Assembly: GCA_026984385.1 (NCBI GenBank)
Contig: JALSSH010000184.1
Location: forward strand, 1-15,177
Reading direction: 5' to 3'
Origin: Ardenticatenia bacterium
GTDB taxonomy: Bacteria; Chloroflexota; Anaerolineae; Aggregatilineales; Aggregatilineaceae
DNA: 15,177 nt
Shown here: piece after piece, positions 1-8,306 of the stretch
How positions within the stretch are numbered: position 1 is the stretch's first letter
Layout: the number at the start of each line of letters is the position of its first letter
Made by a program: the position numbers and the translations under genes
The notes under the pieces: model-generated
Told to the model about the DNA's origin: nothing
The model's input: only the letters and a program-made list of their open reading frames with translations
Databases searched by the model: none

Positions 1-32
1 CCGTACATACTCGTTTCACGGTGACCCCTTGC

Positions 33-62
33 TTGACACGCGCCGTTCACTTGTGCCACAAT
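33..62 (+). promoter_or_regulatory. Probable sigma70-like promoter of the eccC gene
   Basis: A perfect -35 hexamer TTGACA lies at 33-38. An 18-nt spacer separates it from CACAAT at 57-62, which matches the -10 consensus at 4 of 6 positions. Transcription would start near 69-70, giving a leader of roughly 157 nt before the eccC start codon. A small inverted repeat TCAC-G-GTGA at 16-24 sits just upstream of the -35 box and could be an operator. This is a motif-based call only; the long leader is unusual compared with the short leaders inferred for other genes in the window. Confidence 0.5.
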
Positions 63-226
63 CACGGCAGAGTTCTTTCATACCTTAAGGTTAAGTTACA
101 GCCTTCCTGTGCGGATGTCAAACGCTGGGTGCTCGCACATCGAAAATAAATTGCTCAGCGTTCTAAGGCGACGAGCGTCATTGCCCCGCATACCTTGCTT
201 GTGCTCTCGCCCAAGGAGACCGCTCC
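63..226 (+). other. Leader region of eccC with TTAAG repeats and ribosome binding site
   Basis: This AT-richer stretch precedes eccC. It contains the perfect palindrome CCTTAAGG at 83-90 and a repeated TTAAG unit (TTAAG-G-TTAAG, 85-95), which together could form a regulator site; no known operator is recognised. A good ribosome binding site AAGGAG lies at 213-218, 8 nt before the ATG at 227, and it fixes the start of eccC. No small open reading frame with its own ribosome site and no recognised riboswitch was found. Confidence 0.4.
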
Positions 227-3200
227 ATGCCCGAATTTATTAATCGTCCTCCGCGCATCCAACCGGAGCTGCCTCTCGGCGAGGTCGCCATTCCCAATCC
301 TCCAGCCGAAGACAACGGCGGTCGCCAACAACTGATCCAAGTAGCCTTGCCGATGATCACCATCATCGGCTATGTCATTGTTAGCGCCAGCGGCCAGGGC
401 CGTAGCATGATGTTGTTGATCCCGATGGGGCTTTCGGTGGTCGCTTCCACCGCCGTAGCGCTGATCGCGTTTTTTAACGACATGCGCGAAGAGGAAAAGC
501 GTAACCGTGCCTACCGCCAGCGGCTGGCCGAGCTGCGCCACGAAATGACCAATTCGCACGACATCCAGCGCCGCTTTTACAACTACAACTATCCCGCTCC
601 CCAAATCACGCTCCAAATTGCCCGTGACCGCAAAAGCACGCTCTACGGATTGCGGCTTTGGGAACGGCGCACCAACGACAGCGACTTCGGCGCAATCCGC
701 CTAGGGATCGGCACACGCCCTTCCACCGTGCTCTACACGCTGCAATCGGCCTCCGAAGACGAAAACCCATTCCTGCGTGAGGCGCGCAAATTGCAAGAAG
801 ACTCGCGTTTTGTGGCCGACGCACCGATCACGATCCCCTTGCGGCGCTATATCCAACCCCAAAGCACAGAGACCGAAAAACGCGATGAAGAAGAAGAAAC
901 ACCCGAGCAAAAAGCCGTAGACGCGCGCTTTGCCGTCGGCATCGCGGGCGCTAACCCCCAACTGACCTACGACTTTGTGCGCGCGATCATGGCGCATTAC
1001 ACGGCTTTTCACGCGCCCACCGACGCGCGGCTGTATGTGGTTGGGTCACCGACATCGCGCGATCAATGGGAATGGGCGCGCTGGCTGCCGCATTGCAACT
1101 CCTCCCGCGACGCCCAGGGCACGGGCGACCAACTTTGCTTCCAGCCGGAAAGAGTGCGGCGATTTTGGGACGAGTTGCAAACCGAGCTGGAGCGGCGACA
1201 GTTGCGCTTGGAGGACAAAGACGCCACCGACGACCCGACTTTGCCGCATCTGCTGGTGGTGGTAGACGGGCTGGGCGTGCAAGGCGAGGATTCCCCGCTG
1301 AACGCCGTCCAAGCCGAAGCCGCCGTCACGCTGCTTTTGCAACGTGGGCCGCTGCTGGGCGCCTCGATCCTCTTCATCGTGCCGCAGCGCGCGCTCATCC
1401 CCAGCGAGTGTACCGCCGTGATCGAAGTCGAAGAAGGCGAACACGGCCCGCTTTTCCGCTATGCCGAAGTGGGCGTCAACACGCCGCGCTTTGTCGGCAC
1501 GGCGGATCAATTGGACGCGGTGCGCGCCGAACAAGACTTCGCGCGCAAGTTGGCCCCGCTGGCCGTGCCAACCACGTTCGGCGCCGATTTGCCGCGTTCG
1601 GTCACCTTGCTGGAAATGCTCAGCGCCGAAACCGTCGAAGCGATCCCGATCCTGGAAAATTGGCGCAAAAGCCGCCAACCGGAAAACGCCGAGTGGCTCG
1701 GCGTGCCCATCGGCCTTATGCCCGGGAACAAAGTGCGCGAGCTGCGCTTTTCGGCTCAGGGCGACGGCGTGCACGGCATGATCGCGGGCACGACCGGCTC
1801 CGGCAAGTCCGAGTTGCTGTTGACGTTGATCGTGGGGCTGGCGCTGAAATACGACCCCAGCGTGATTAACTTTGTGCTGGTGGACTATAAGGGCGGCGCA
1901 GCCTTCGACCCGTTCAAAAAGCTGCCGCACGTGGTGGATATTGTCACCAACTTGCAAGGAAGCGCCGGCGTGCGCACCTTTACCGCGCTGCGTTCGGAGC
2001 TAAACCGCCGTAGCAAGCTCATCGCCAGCACCAATGTTAAGCACATCGTGGACTATCGCAGACAAGGGCTACATCTCACGCACGAACCGTTCCCCTTCCT
2101 TTTTATCATCGTGGACGAGTTCGCCGAGATGGTCAAGGACAACCCGGATTTTAAGGCCCAACTGGATAGCATCACACGCTTGGGGCGCGCGTTGGGCGTG
2201 ACGTTGATCACGGCCACGCAAAGGCCAGCGGGCGCGGTCACCGACCAGATGCGCGCGAACATGAAGTTCCGCATCTGCTTACGTGTGGAAACGATGGAAG
2301 ACAGCCGCGAGCTGTTGCGTCGTTCGGACGCGGCCTTTTTACCGCCCAACATCCCCGGGCGCGCGTATTTGCAGGTGGGCAATGAAAACGTAGAGCTGAT
2401 GCAAGTGGCGCGCGCCGGTGGCCCCTACGTCGGGCCGGAGATTGACACCGAACCGCCCGTGATCTGGCTCAAACGTCGGCAACACACCGCGGCCCGAAAG
2501 CGCGGCCCACTAGAAAAAGCGCCCGCGCTCTCCGATGTGCTGGTGGAGATGATGCACCGCCAGGCCGAGGAAAACGAGGACGTGCTGCGGCAAAAGAAAC
2601 CCTGGCCGGACCCGCTCCCCAAGCGTTTGCCACTGGACGCAGAATACATCGGCGACGAGGCCGAGCCAAACCCGCTGCTCCCGCTCAATCCGGCGGTGCG
2701 AGATTGGCAGCGCGGCCAGGGCGCTTGGCGCGGCGTGGACTGGGAAACCGAGGCCATGCGCGCAACCGTCGGCTTGATCGACAACCCCATCCGCGCCGAG
2801 CAATTGCGCCTGACGCTCGACCTCACACGCGGGCACGCGGCCATTTTCGGCGCATCCGGTTGGGGCAAAACGTTTTTCCTGCGCACACTAATCACCAGCC
2901 TAACCGCGACCCACTCACCGCAAGAGCTGCATCTCTACATGCTGGACTTCGGCGGGCGCGGGCTGGACGTGTTGGAAGCGCTGCCGCATCGAGGCGCCTC
3001 GATCATGCCCTCAGAAGAGGAGCGCGTGGAGCGGCTTTTGCGCAAACTGGAGCGCGTGTTGGAGGAGCGTAGCGCGCTTTTCAGCCAGGCGCGTGCCGAC
3101 ACGCTCAACACCTACAACGCCAATCATCCGGAAAATATCCAACCGGCGATCTTGCTGGTGATCGACAACTTCGCGGAGTTCAAGGAAAACTACGAGCGGC

Positions 3201-4477
3201 TGATCCCCCAACTGTTGGGCATTGCGCGCGACGGGCGCGCCTACGGCGTGCATCTGGTCGTGACGGCAGAACAAGGGAGCGCCATCCCGGGCAAGCTCTT
3301 TAGCTTGATCACCGAGCGGCTGGTGCTCAAGTTGGCGGACAGCACCGAATACGCCAACATCGTCGGACGCGGCGTGCCCGGGATAGACGACGTGCCAGGG
3401 CGCGGTTACGTGGCGATAGAACGCACCCCGCTGGAGTTCCAAGCCGCCTTGCCCGTCAGCGTGACGGCGGAAGACGAGGCCGAAGGCTTGGACGACACCT
3501 CCAAGTTGGAGATGCTCACGCGCGTGATGGCGCGCGCCTGGGAAGACAAGCCGCGCCCGGAGGGGATCGAGATTCTGCGACCGGTGATCGCGCTGCGCGA
3601 GGTGTTGCCACCGCTGGGCCAGGGGCCGGAGCGCGTGCAGGTGATCTTGGGCGTGGAAGACCTCAATCTTGAGCCGGCCACGCTGGACTTGCGCCAACGC
3701 GGGCCGCACTTCGTGGTGACCGGCCCGCCGCTCAGCGGCAAGACCACCGCTTTGCGCGCCTGGGTCTTGGCGTTGGCGCACAGCTACCCACCGGAGCGCG
3801 TGCAGATGGTGTTGATCGACTTTCAGCAGCGCTTCTTCAAGTACGGCGGGCAACACACGCTCGGCGATCTGCCGCATGTGTTGGCGACCGTCTCGGAAAA
3901 AGACCAGTTGGACGACGTGATCGCCAAGTTACGCTATGAGTACACCGCGCGGCCTGAAGACGACCCTCGACCGGAAATTTTCGTCATCGCGGACAATTAC
4001 GACGACTTCCCCAACGTGGTCGGCACGCCCACTCGCGCCCAAGCGTATCGAGATATGGCAGATATGGCGCGCAAGTTCGGGCCGGAAGGGCTGCATTGCG
4101 TGATCGGTGGCTCGATGGGCATTTTGCGCTCGATGGACGACTGGATGAAGCAAGTTGTCGCGCCACGCTACGGGTTGGGGTTGGACGCAGACGCGGCGGG
4201 CGCGCTGGGCGGCAGGGTGCGCGGTGGCGGGGCGGAGCTGCCTCCCGGGCGTGGCTATGTGGTCAAAGCCGGGCGCGTGGCGCTCATCCAAACCGCTTTG
4301 CCGCACGACAAAAACGATCTGGAAGGCTCGCTCGACCGTTGGGTTGAGGAAATCCGCGCCGCCTACGAGCAAACGGCACGCTGGTATATGGAGATCAATC
4401 CGCCGCCCGAACCGAAACAGGAGGCCACCGAAAAAACCGACGAGCCACGCAGCTTACGCGAACGAGGGGGGCGTTAG
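227..4477 (+). CDS. eccC: EccC/EssC-type FtsK-SpoIIIE ATPase, type VII secretion motor (1416 aa)
   Basis: This is the membrane-anchored motor of a type VII (ESX/WXG100) secretion system; the family recognises and drives export of WXG100-class substrates. Two hydrophobic segments at about residues 36-54 and 61-83 anchor it. A poorly conserved region follows, then three tandem P-loop ATPase domains. Domain 1 has Walker A GTTGSGKSE (521-529) and Walker B FIIVDE (626-631). Domain 2 has Walker A GASGWGKT (875-882) and Walker B LLVIDN (976-981). Domain 3 has Walker A TGPPLSGKTT (1165-1174) and Walker B FVIADN (1252-1257). Only domain 1 keeps the Glu after the Walker B Asp; domains 2 and 3 have Asn, as expected for the regulatory modules of this family. 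Length fits the family. No FHA domains precede the membrane segments, unlike Firmicutes EssC. The start is set by AAGGAG 8 nt upstream. It is followed after 3 nt by the ubiquitin-like/FHA gene, so they are probably cotranscribed. Confidence 0.93.
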   Translation: MPEFINRPPRIQPELPLGEVAIPNPPAEDNGGRQQLIQVALPMITIIGYVIVSASGQGRSMMLLIPMGLSVVASTAVALIAFFNDMREEEKRNRAYRQRLAELRHEMTNSHDIQRRFYNYNYPAPQITLQIARDRKSTLYGLRLWERRTNDSDFGAIRLGIGTRPSTVLYTLQSASEDENPFLREARKLQEDSRFVADAPITIPLRRYIQPQSTETEKRDEEEETPEQKAVDARFAVGIAGANPQLTYDFVRAIMAHYTAFHAPTDARLYVVGSPTSRDQWEWARWLPHCNSSRDAQGTGDQLCFQPERVRRFWDELQTELERRQLRLEDKDATDDPTLPHLLVVVDGLGVQGEDSPLNAVQAEAAVTLLLQRGPLLGASILFIVPQRALIPSECTAVIEVEEGEHGPLFRYAEVGVNTPRFVGTADQLDAVRAEQDFARKLAPLAVPTTFGADLPRSVTLLEMLSAETVEAIPILENWRKSRQPENAEWLGVPIGLMPGNKVRELRFSAQGDGVHGMIAGTTGSGKSELLLTLIVGLALKYDPSVINFVLVDYKGGAAFDPFKKLPHVVDIVTNLQGSAGVRTFTALRSELNRRSKLIASTNVKHIVDYRRQGLHLTHEPFPFLFIIVDEFAEMVKDNPDFKAQLDSITRLGRALGVTLITATQRPAGAVTDQMRANMKFRICLRVETMEDSRELLRRSDAAFLPPNIPGRAYLQVGNENVELMQVARAGGPYVGPEIDTEPPVIWLKRRQHTAARKRGPLEKAPALSDVLVEMMHRQAEENEDVLRQKKPWPDPLPKRLPLDAEYIGDEAEPNPLLPLNPAVRDWQRGQGAWRGVDWETEAMRATVGLIDNPIRAEQLRLTLDLTRGHAAIFGASGWGKTFFLRTLITSLTATHSPQELHLYMLDFGGRGLDVLEALPHRGASIMPSEEERVERLLRKLERVLEERSALFSQARADTLNTYNANHPENIQPAILLVIDNFAEFKENYERLIPQLLGIARDGRAYGVHLVVTAEQGSAIPGKLFSLITERLVLKLADSTEYANIVGRGVPGIDDVPGRGYVAIERTPLEFQAALPVSVTAEDEAEGLDDTSKLEMLTRVMARAWEDKPRPEGIEILRPVIALREVLPPLGQGPERVQVILGVEDLNLEPATLDLRQRGPHFVVTGPPLSGKTTALRAWVLALAHSYPPERVQMVLIDFQQRFFKYGGQHTLGDLPHVLATVSEKDQLDDVIAKLRYEYTARPEDDPRPEIFVIADNYDDFPNVVGTPTRAQAYRDMADMARKFGPEGLHCVIGGSMGILRSMDDWMKQVVAPRYGLGLDADAAGALGGRVRGGGAELPPGRGYVVKAGRVALIQTALPHDKNDLEGSLDRWVEEIRAAYEQTARWYMEINPPPEPKQEATEKTDEPRSLRERGGR

Positions 4478-4480
4478 AAA

Positions 4481-5119
4481 ATGGCCGAGCGCGTGAATGT
4501 GACCATCACTTCGGAGCTTTTCGACGAGCCGGAACAAGAAGCCTCGATCCGCACCAATTTGACGGCGCGCGCGCTCATCGAGGAGATATGCCGCGAATTT
4601 GACTTGCTTCAGGGCGAATATGTGCTCAAACGACAAGGGGAAGAAACGCCACTAGACCCCAACAAAACGTTGGCACAACTCGGCGTGAAGATGGGCGATA
4701 TATTGCTTTTTGAGCGCGAACAAAGGCGGCTCAGCCAGCAGATCGTGCGGCGCGGCGGGCGTTTTTTCCAGCGCATCCCAGGGGCGAAAGTGGCCGTCTT
4801 GGTCGAAGAGCAAAGCGGCCAAGCGTTCCCTATTCGTTGGCAACCGGCGATCGTCGGGCGCCCCAGCGCAAACAATCCGACCAGCGCAGAGATATTGGCG
4901 GTGAATTTGGGCACGTTGCCGAACGCAAAAACCGTTTCGCGCCAACATGCGCAGATCACAGAACAGAAGGGGCGCTACTTTTTGGAAGGGCTGGCAAAAC
5001 GCAACCCGACGTTCCTCAACGAGGAAGAGCTGGCGCACGGAGAAAAGCGCATGTTACGGGCGGGCGACCGTATCCGCGTGGGCCGAATCACACTTCGTTT
5101 TGAGCTGCGCGCAGATTGA
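4481..5119 (+). CDS. YukD/EsaB-like ubiquitin-fold protein fused to an FHA domain (212 aa)
   Basis: Residues about 4-80 resemble the ubiquitin-like YukD/EsaB accessory proteins of type VII secretion: a beta-grasp pattern with a late LxxLGVKxGDxLLF motif near 64-77. A basic linker (about 81-105) leads to an FHA domain at about 117-208. This shows the FHA signature residues: G126-R127 after the first strand, S153-R-Q-H156, N175-P-T-F-L-N180 and G195-D196. FHA domains bind phosphothreonine peptides, so the protein may link the secretion motor to a Ser/Thr kinase signal; that is inference. No membrane segment is visible, so it should be cytosolic. It starts 3 nt after eccC stops, with a GA(G)n purine run at 4464-4471 as the ribosome site. 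It ends 40 nt before the converging polysaccharide operon. The domain assignments are confident; the role in type VII secretion rests on the neighbour. Confidence 0.85.
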   Translation: MAERVNVTITSELFDEPEQEASIRTNLTARALIEEICREFDLLQGEYVLKRQGEETPLDPNKTLAQLGVKMGDILLFEREQRRLSQQIVRRGGRFFQRIPGAKVAVLVEEQSGQAFPIRWQPAIVGRPSANNPTSAEILAVNLGTLPNAKTVSRQHAQITEQKGRYFLEGLAKRNPTFLNEEELAHGEKRMLRAGDRIRVGRITLRFELRAD

Positions 5120-5124
5120 GGGGG

Positions 5125-5141
5125 GGCAGGCAATCGCCGCC
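5125..5141. terminator. Short hairpin between converging genes
   Basis: GGC-A-GGC at 5125-5131 can pair with GCCGCC at 5136-5141 around an AATC loop, a 6-bp stem with one bulged A. It lies in the 40-nt gap between the ends of the FHA gene and the glycosyltransferase gene, where a two-way terminator would be expected. No T-run follows on either strand, so an intrinsic terminator is only weakly supported. Confidence 0.25.
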
Positions 5142-5159
5142 TATGTACGCGGGGAAACG

Positions 5160-6119
5160 CTACGGCAGGCGTGCAAACACCTCATGGCGCAGCCGCTGGA
5201 GCAACCCGCCACGTTGCGCTGTGCCGTCGTTTTCGGCAATGTAGCGCCGCGCCACCTCGTTCAGCGGTGGAAAGTCTTCGACGCGCACGGCGTTCATCAT
5301 GGGTGAGGCGTCGCGCAGCGCGCGCAACGCTTCCCCCAACAGTCCGTTATACGCCCCCTTAAGCATATATCCTACGGCCAGTCTCACCACCGCCCGCCGT
5401 GAGCGAAAATATTTGTAGTTGAGGTAAAGCGCGTTGCGCACCAAGTAGTAGTAGCGTCCGTCGCGCCAGTTCAGCCGCGCGTCGGGCGCGATTTTGTGCC
5501 GCACCACCACGCGCGGATCGTAGGCCACTTGCCAGCCCGCTGCGATCAATTGGTAACCCAGGTCCAGCTCCTCCCAGTTGAAAAAGAGGCGTGGGTCGTA
5601 GCCGCGCGTTTGTTCCCAGGCGGCACGGCGCAGCGCGTGTGCGCCGCCGGCGAAGCGCGTCGTCAAAAAGCGTTCGGCGCGCTTTTCAAAAAGGCGACGG
5701 GGATAGGCCCAGTTTAGCCAATCGTCCTCGTTGGTAAAGTAGTTTTTCAGCCGAAAGCCGACCGCTCCTAGGCGCTTGTTTTCATGGAAGAGCGAGACAA
5801 TCCTTTGGAGCGCGTGGTCGCTTTCAAAGACGGCGTCGTTGTCCAGACTGACGATGATCGGCGCGTCGCCCTGTGTGTTGCCCACGTTGCGACCGGCGGC
5901 TACGCCCAGGTTGTGCCCCATTTCCAGCAAGTGGATCGCGTCGGCTTCATGTAACGGGCGCAGCGCCTGGAGCGTTTCCTCGTCGCTGCCCTGGTCTATC
6001 ACCCAGATCGTGGCGTGCACGTCGCGTTGTTGTTGCACGTTGGCGATGGTTTCGAGGATCAAGTCGCGCCGATTCCAGGAAAGGATCACCACGTCTAGCG
6101 TCGGCGGCGTTCGGCTCAT
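5160..6119 (-). CDS. Family 2 glycosyltransferase (319 aa)
   Basis: A GT-A fold inverting glycosyltransferase, probably adding a sugar from a nucleotide-sugar donor to the growing lipid-linked glycan at the inner face of the membrane. The N-terminus has the typical VVILSWNRR strand-loop (10-18), then NLGVAAGRN (70-78) and the DND metal/donor motif (93-95). FNWEELDLGYQL (180-191) is the usual acidic catalytic segment of this rhamnosyltransferase-like group. Residues 222-260 are the aromatic/basic tail common in WcaA/RfbF-like enzymes. Donor and linkage cannot be told from sequence. It is the last gene of the leftward operon: its ATG overlaps the flippase stop codon by 4 nt (ATGA), so translation is coupled. 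Confidence 0.88.
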   Translation of the reverse strand: MSRTPPTLDVVILSWNRRDLILETIANVQQQRDVHATIWVIDQGSDEETLQALRPLHEADAIHLLEMGHNLGVAAGRNVGNTQGDAPIIVSLDNDAVFESDHALQRIVSLFHENKRLGAVGFRLKNYFTNEDDWLNWAYPRRLFEKRAERFLTTRFAGGAHALRRAAWEQTRGYDPRLFFNWEELDLGYQLIAAGWQVAYDPRVVVRHKIAPDARLNWRDGRYYYLVRNALYLNYKYFRSRRAVVRLAVGYMLKGAYNGLLGEALRALRDASPMMNAVRVEDFPPLNEVARRYIAENDGTAQRGGLLQRLRHEVFARLP

Positions 6120-7465
6120 TGTGTCCCTCTGCTCAAACGGCCAAAAGCTAACGTATCAATCTTCAATTTGCGGCGCACGAAAACGTACATGGTGGCGTTT
6201 TGCGCCAGCATAGCGAGCGTGGTTGCGAGCGCCGCCCCTTCAATGCCCCAGCGTGGGATCAGGGTTACGCTCAGTGTGAAGGTCAGCGCCACGCCGCCCA
6301 GCGCGATCGCGCCGCTGGCGCGCTGGTGCACGGTCAGATGCAACAAGTCTGCCAGCGGGCCGGAAGCGGCGTTGACCAGATGGCCGAACGCCAAGATGAT
6401 CAGCGCGTTGCGCCCCGCGACGAACTCCGCGCCGAAGATGTGCAACAGCGGGGAGGCGAAAACCAGCAATCCCAAGACCATGCCCAGCGCCAAGGTCAGC
6501 GAAAGCGCGGTTGCCAGCGTCACCAGGCGCTGCAGGTTCGCCCGATCCCCCTGATGATAAAGTGGGGCGATACGCGGGGCGACCACAGCGTTAACCGCAT
6601 AGAGGACAAAACTCACCAGGCTGGCGGCGCGCGCGGCGGCGGCGTAAATGCCGGTTTGGGTCGAGGAGAGCGTCAGGCCGACAATCAGGATATCCACGCG
6701 GCTCAAGGCGACCGAAGCGCCGTCCACGATGGTCATGGGGAGCGCGATCCGCAGCCAGGCGCGCATTTCGTAGGCGGGTGACACATCGCGCAAGCGCGCG
6801 CCCAGCCGTTGCCGCAGTGCCCACGCTTGCAACGCCGCCACGATCAGCACGGCAGCCAACATGCCGATCACGCCGTGTAGCGCGCTCAGATCGCCGCCGC
6901 GCGCCGTGTAGAGCGCGCCTACCCCCAGCATAAGCAAGATGGGTTGCACCACGTAGGGCAAGCCGTAAGCGGTCGCCACATCGCCCAGGCTGCGGATGGC
7001 GTCTACCTGGACGTTTTTCAGCGCGAAAAAGGGCACGCCGACCAACCCCAGCGTCAGCACGGCCAGGTTGACTTGTGCGGGCGCAAACCCTGCGAAGAGC
7101 AGTGCAACGACCGCCCCCAACAACGCTCCCGTCCCCAAAGCGATCAAGCGGAATGCACGCAACGCGCCTTTGGCGTGCGGCCAGTCTTGCGTGGCGGCGT
7201 ACTCGGGCAGAAATTTGAGCGTGCACAGCGGCATCCCCAGCGCGCCAAAGACCGCCAGCAGTTGCGCCCAACTGGAAGCATACGCATAATCGCCAAAGCT
7301 CGCCGCGCCCAACCAACGCGCCAGCAACACTTGAGAAGCGTAAACCAGCACCGCGCCGCCCGCTTGCAACACGAACGCGATCCCCGTGCCGCGCACCAGT
7401 GCGGCGACCATCGGCGCGCGCCAGGCACGGCGCAGCGCCTCTCGCAGCGGCAGCGGTTCACTCAT
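6116..7465 (-). CDS. Wzx-like polysaccharide flippase, MOP/MVF superfamily (449 aa)
   Basis: An integral membrane protein expected to move undecaprenyl-pyrophosphate-linked glycan across the cytoplasmic membrane. The chain is almost entirely hydrophobic helices, consistent with 12-14 membrane spans. The early ASQVLLARWLGAASFGDYAYA segment (residues 43-63, split here only by description) matches the first conserved helix-loop of the Polysacc_synt/RfbX group. A longer in-frame reading from 7570 exists, but its extra 35 residues are Arg/Cys/Pro-rich and lie inside the upstream glycosyltransferase gene. The ATG at 7465 has GGAGA at 7472-7476 (minus strand), 6 nt away, and is followed by typical sequence (MSEPLPLREALRRAWR). 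This start overlaps the upstream gene by 8 nt, and the end overlaps the next gene by 4 nt. Confidence 0.88.
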   Translation of the reverse strand: MSEPLPLREALRRAWRAPMVAALVRGTGIAFVLQAGGAVLVYASQVLLARWLGAASFGDYAYASSWAQLLAVFGALGMPLCTLKFLPEYAATQDWPHAKGALRAFRLIALGTGALLGAVVALLFAGFAPAQVNLAVLTLGLVGVPFFALKNVQVDAIRSLGDVATAYGLPYVVQPILLMLGVGALYTARGGDLSALHGVIGMLAAVLIVAALQAWALRQRLGARLRDVSPAYEMRAWLRIALPMTIVDGASVALSRVDILIVGLTLSSTQTGIYAAAARAASLVSFVLYAVNAVVAPRIAPLYHQGDRANLQRLVTLATALSLTLALGMVLGLLVFASPLLHIFGAEFVAGRNALIILAFGHLVNAASGPLADLLHLTVHQRASGAIALGGVALTFTLSVTLIPRWGIEGAALATTLAMLAQNATMYVFVRRKLKIDTLAFGRLSRGTQ

Positions 7466-8303
7466 GCTCGGTCTCCGATTTGGACGCGCGCGGCGCTGTG
7501 CAGCGCAACTCGCCTCGGGCGCGTGCGCGCACGTCGGCGGCCAGGCGCGGCAGCAAGGCCCAGGGTTCAACCAGGTAGCGGTAGCCGAGGCGACCCGGTT
7601 CGGCCAGCAGACGCCCCAGCCACTCCAGCCCCAGGCGGCTCATGGCGCGCGGCGGAGTGGGAATTGCTCCGGCGACGTAGTCCAGCGCAGCGCCGACCGT
7701 CAACATACAGGGAACGCGAAGCGCGGCGGCGTGTGCGGCCAGCCAGCGTTCTTGGCGCGGCATCCCCATCCCGACCAGCAACACATCCGCTCCCCAGGCG
7801 TTGATCGCCTCCACGATGGCGCGATTGACGGCGGGATCGGCGGCGGGGAAATAGCCGTGACGTGCGGTGAAGACCAGCGAGGGGAAACGCGCACGCACGA
7901 TTTGCGCGCCACGCTCGGCCACTTCCGCCGTGCTGCCCAGGTAGTAGACGCGCCAACCTTCCTCGGCGGCCACCCCCAACAAAGGCGGCAGCCAGTCCAC
8001 CGAAGTAAAGCGGTTGGCGTGGCGCAACGGCAACCCGAGCAACCGCCCCCAAGCCACCAGCGGCATTCCGTCTATGAAAACAGCGTCCGCCAGGGCGTAA
8101 AAGACGCGCATCTCCGCGTGACGATGGTAAAGCGCCACGCTGTGCAAATTGTGGTGGCCGATCAGGCAGCGCTGGCGGGAGGTGACGGAAGCGCGGATCA
8201 GGGCGTAGAAGCGCTCCACCGTGAGCGCGTCCACCCGAACGCCCAACAGGCGACAACGGAGCACTTCGGCGAGCAGTGCGCGGGGGGTGTTCGGCGTGGT
8301 CAT
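7458..8303 (-). CDS. WecG/TagA/CpsF family (GT26) glycosyltransferase (281 aa)
   Basis: This family adds the second sugar to a lipid-pyrophosphate-linked sugar at the inner membrane face (ManNAc, ManNAcA or other donors, depending on member). Recognisable blocks are HHNLHS (50-55), DGMPLV (78-83), NRFTSVDW (97-104), VYYLGS (119-124), LLVGMGMPRQERW (175-187), GAALDYVAG (204-212) and GLEWLGRLLAEPGR (225-238). Length is slightly above the usual ~240-260 because of a polar C-terminal tail. At the position where TagA proteins usually have Thr-Pro-Asn, this one has His-His-Asn, a subfamily variant. It sits between the initiating phosphotransferase (3 nt upstream) and the flippase (8-nt overlap), exactly where the second-sugar enzyme would be expected. 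The exact sugar is unknown. Confidence 0.88.
   Translation of the reverse strand: MTTPNTPRALLAEVLRCRLLGVRVDALTVERFYALIRASVTSRQRCLIGHHNLHSVALYHRHAEMRVFYALADAVFIDGMPLVAWGRLLGLPLRHANRFTSVDWLPPLLGVAAEEGWRVYYLGSTAEVAERGAQIVRARFPSLVFTARHGYFPAADPAVNRAIVEAINAWGADVLLVGMGMPRQERWLAAHAAALRVPCMLTVGAALDYVAGAIPTPPRAMSRLGLEWLGRLLAEPGRLGYRYLVEPWALLPRLAADVRARARGELRCTAPRASKSETEHE
7472..7476 (-). promoter_or_regulatory. Ribosome binding site deciding the flippase start
   Basis: The minus strand reads GGAGA here, 6 nt before the ATG at 7465. It lies inside the last codons of the upstream glycosyltransferase gene and supports the shorter flippase start over the in-frame upstream ATG at 7570. Confidence 0.6.
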
Positions 8304-8306
8304 CGG

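Noticed and set aside
1046..1957. 303-aa minus-strand open frame inside eccC (and a similar one at 3011-3877)
   Set aside because: Composition is rich in Gln, His, Arg and Ala with no domain pattern; each is a shadow of the conserved ATPase coding strand.
227..5119. A complete type VII secretion locus with WXG100 substrates
   Set aside because: No WXG100 gene, EccB, EccD, EccE or mycosin was found on either strand; only the motor and the ubiquitin-like/FHA partner are present in the window.
7466..7570. N-terminal extension of the flippase from an ATG at 7568-7570
   Set aside because: The extra 35 residues are Cys/Arg/Pro-rich and unlike a membrane protein, and they lie inside the upstream gene. 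The ATG at 7465 has a good ribosome site and a typical start.
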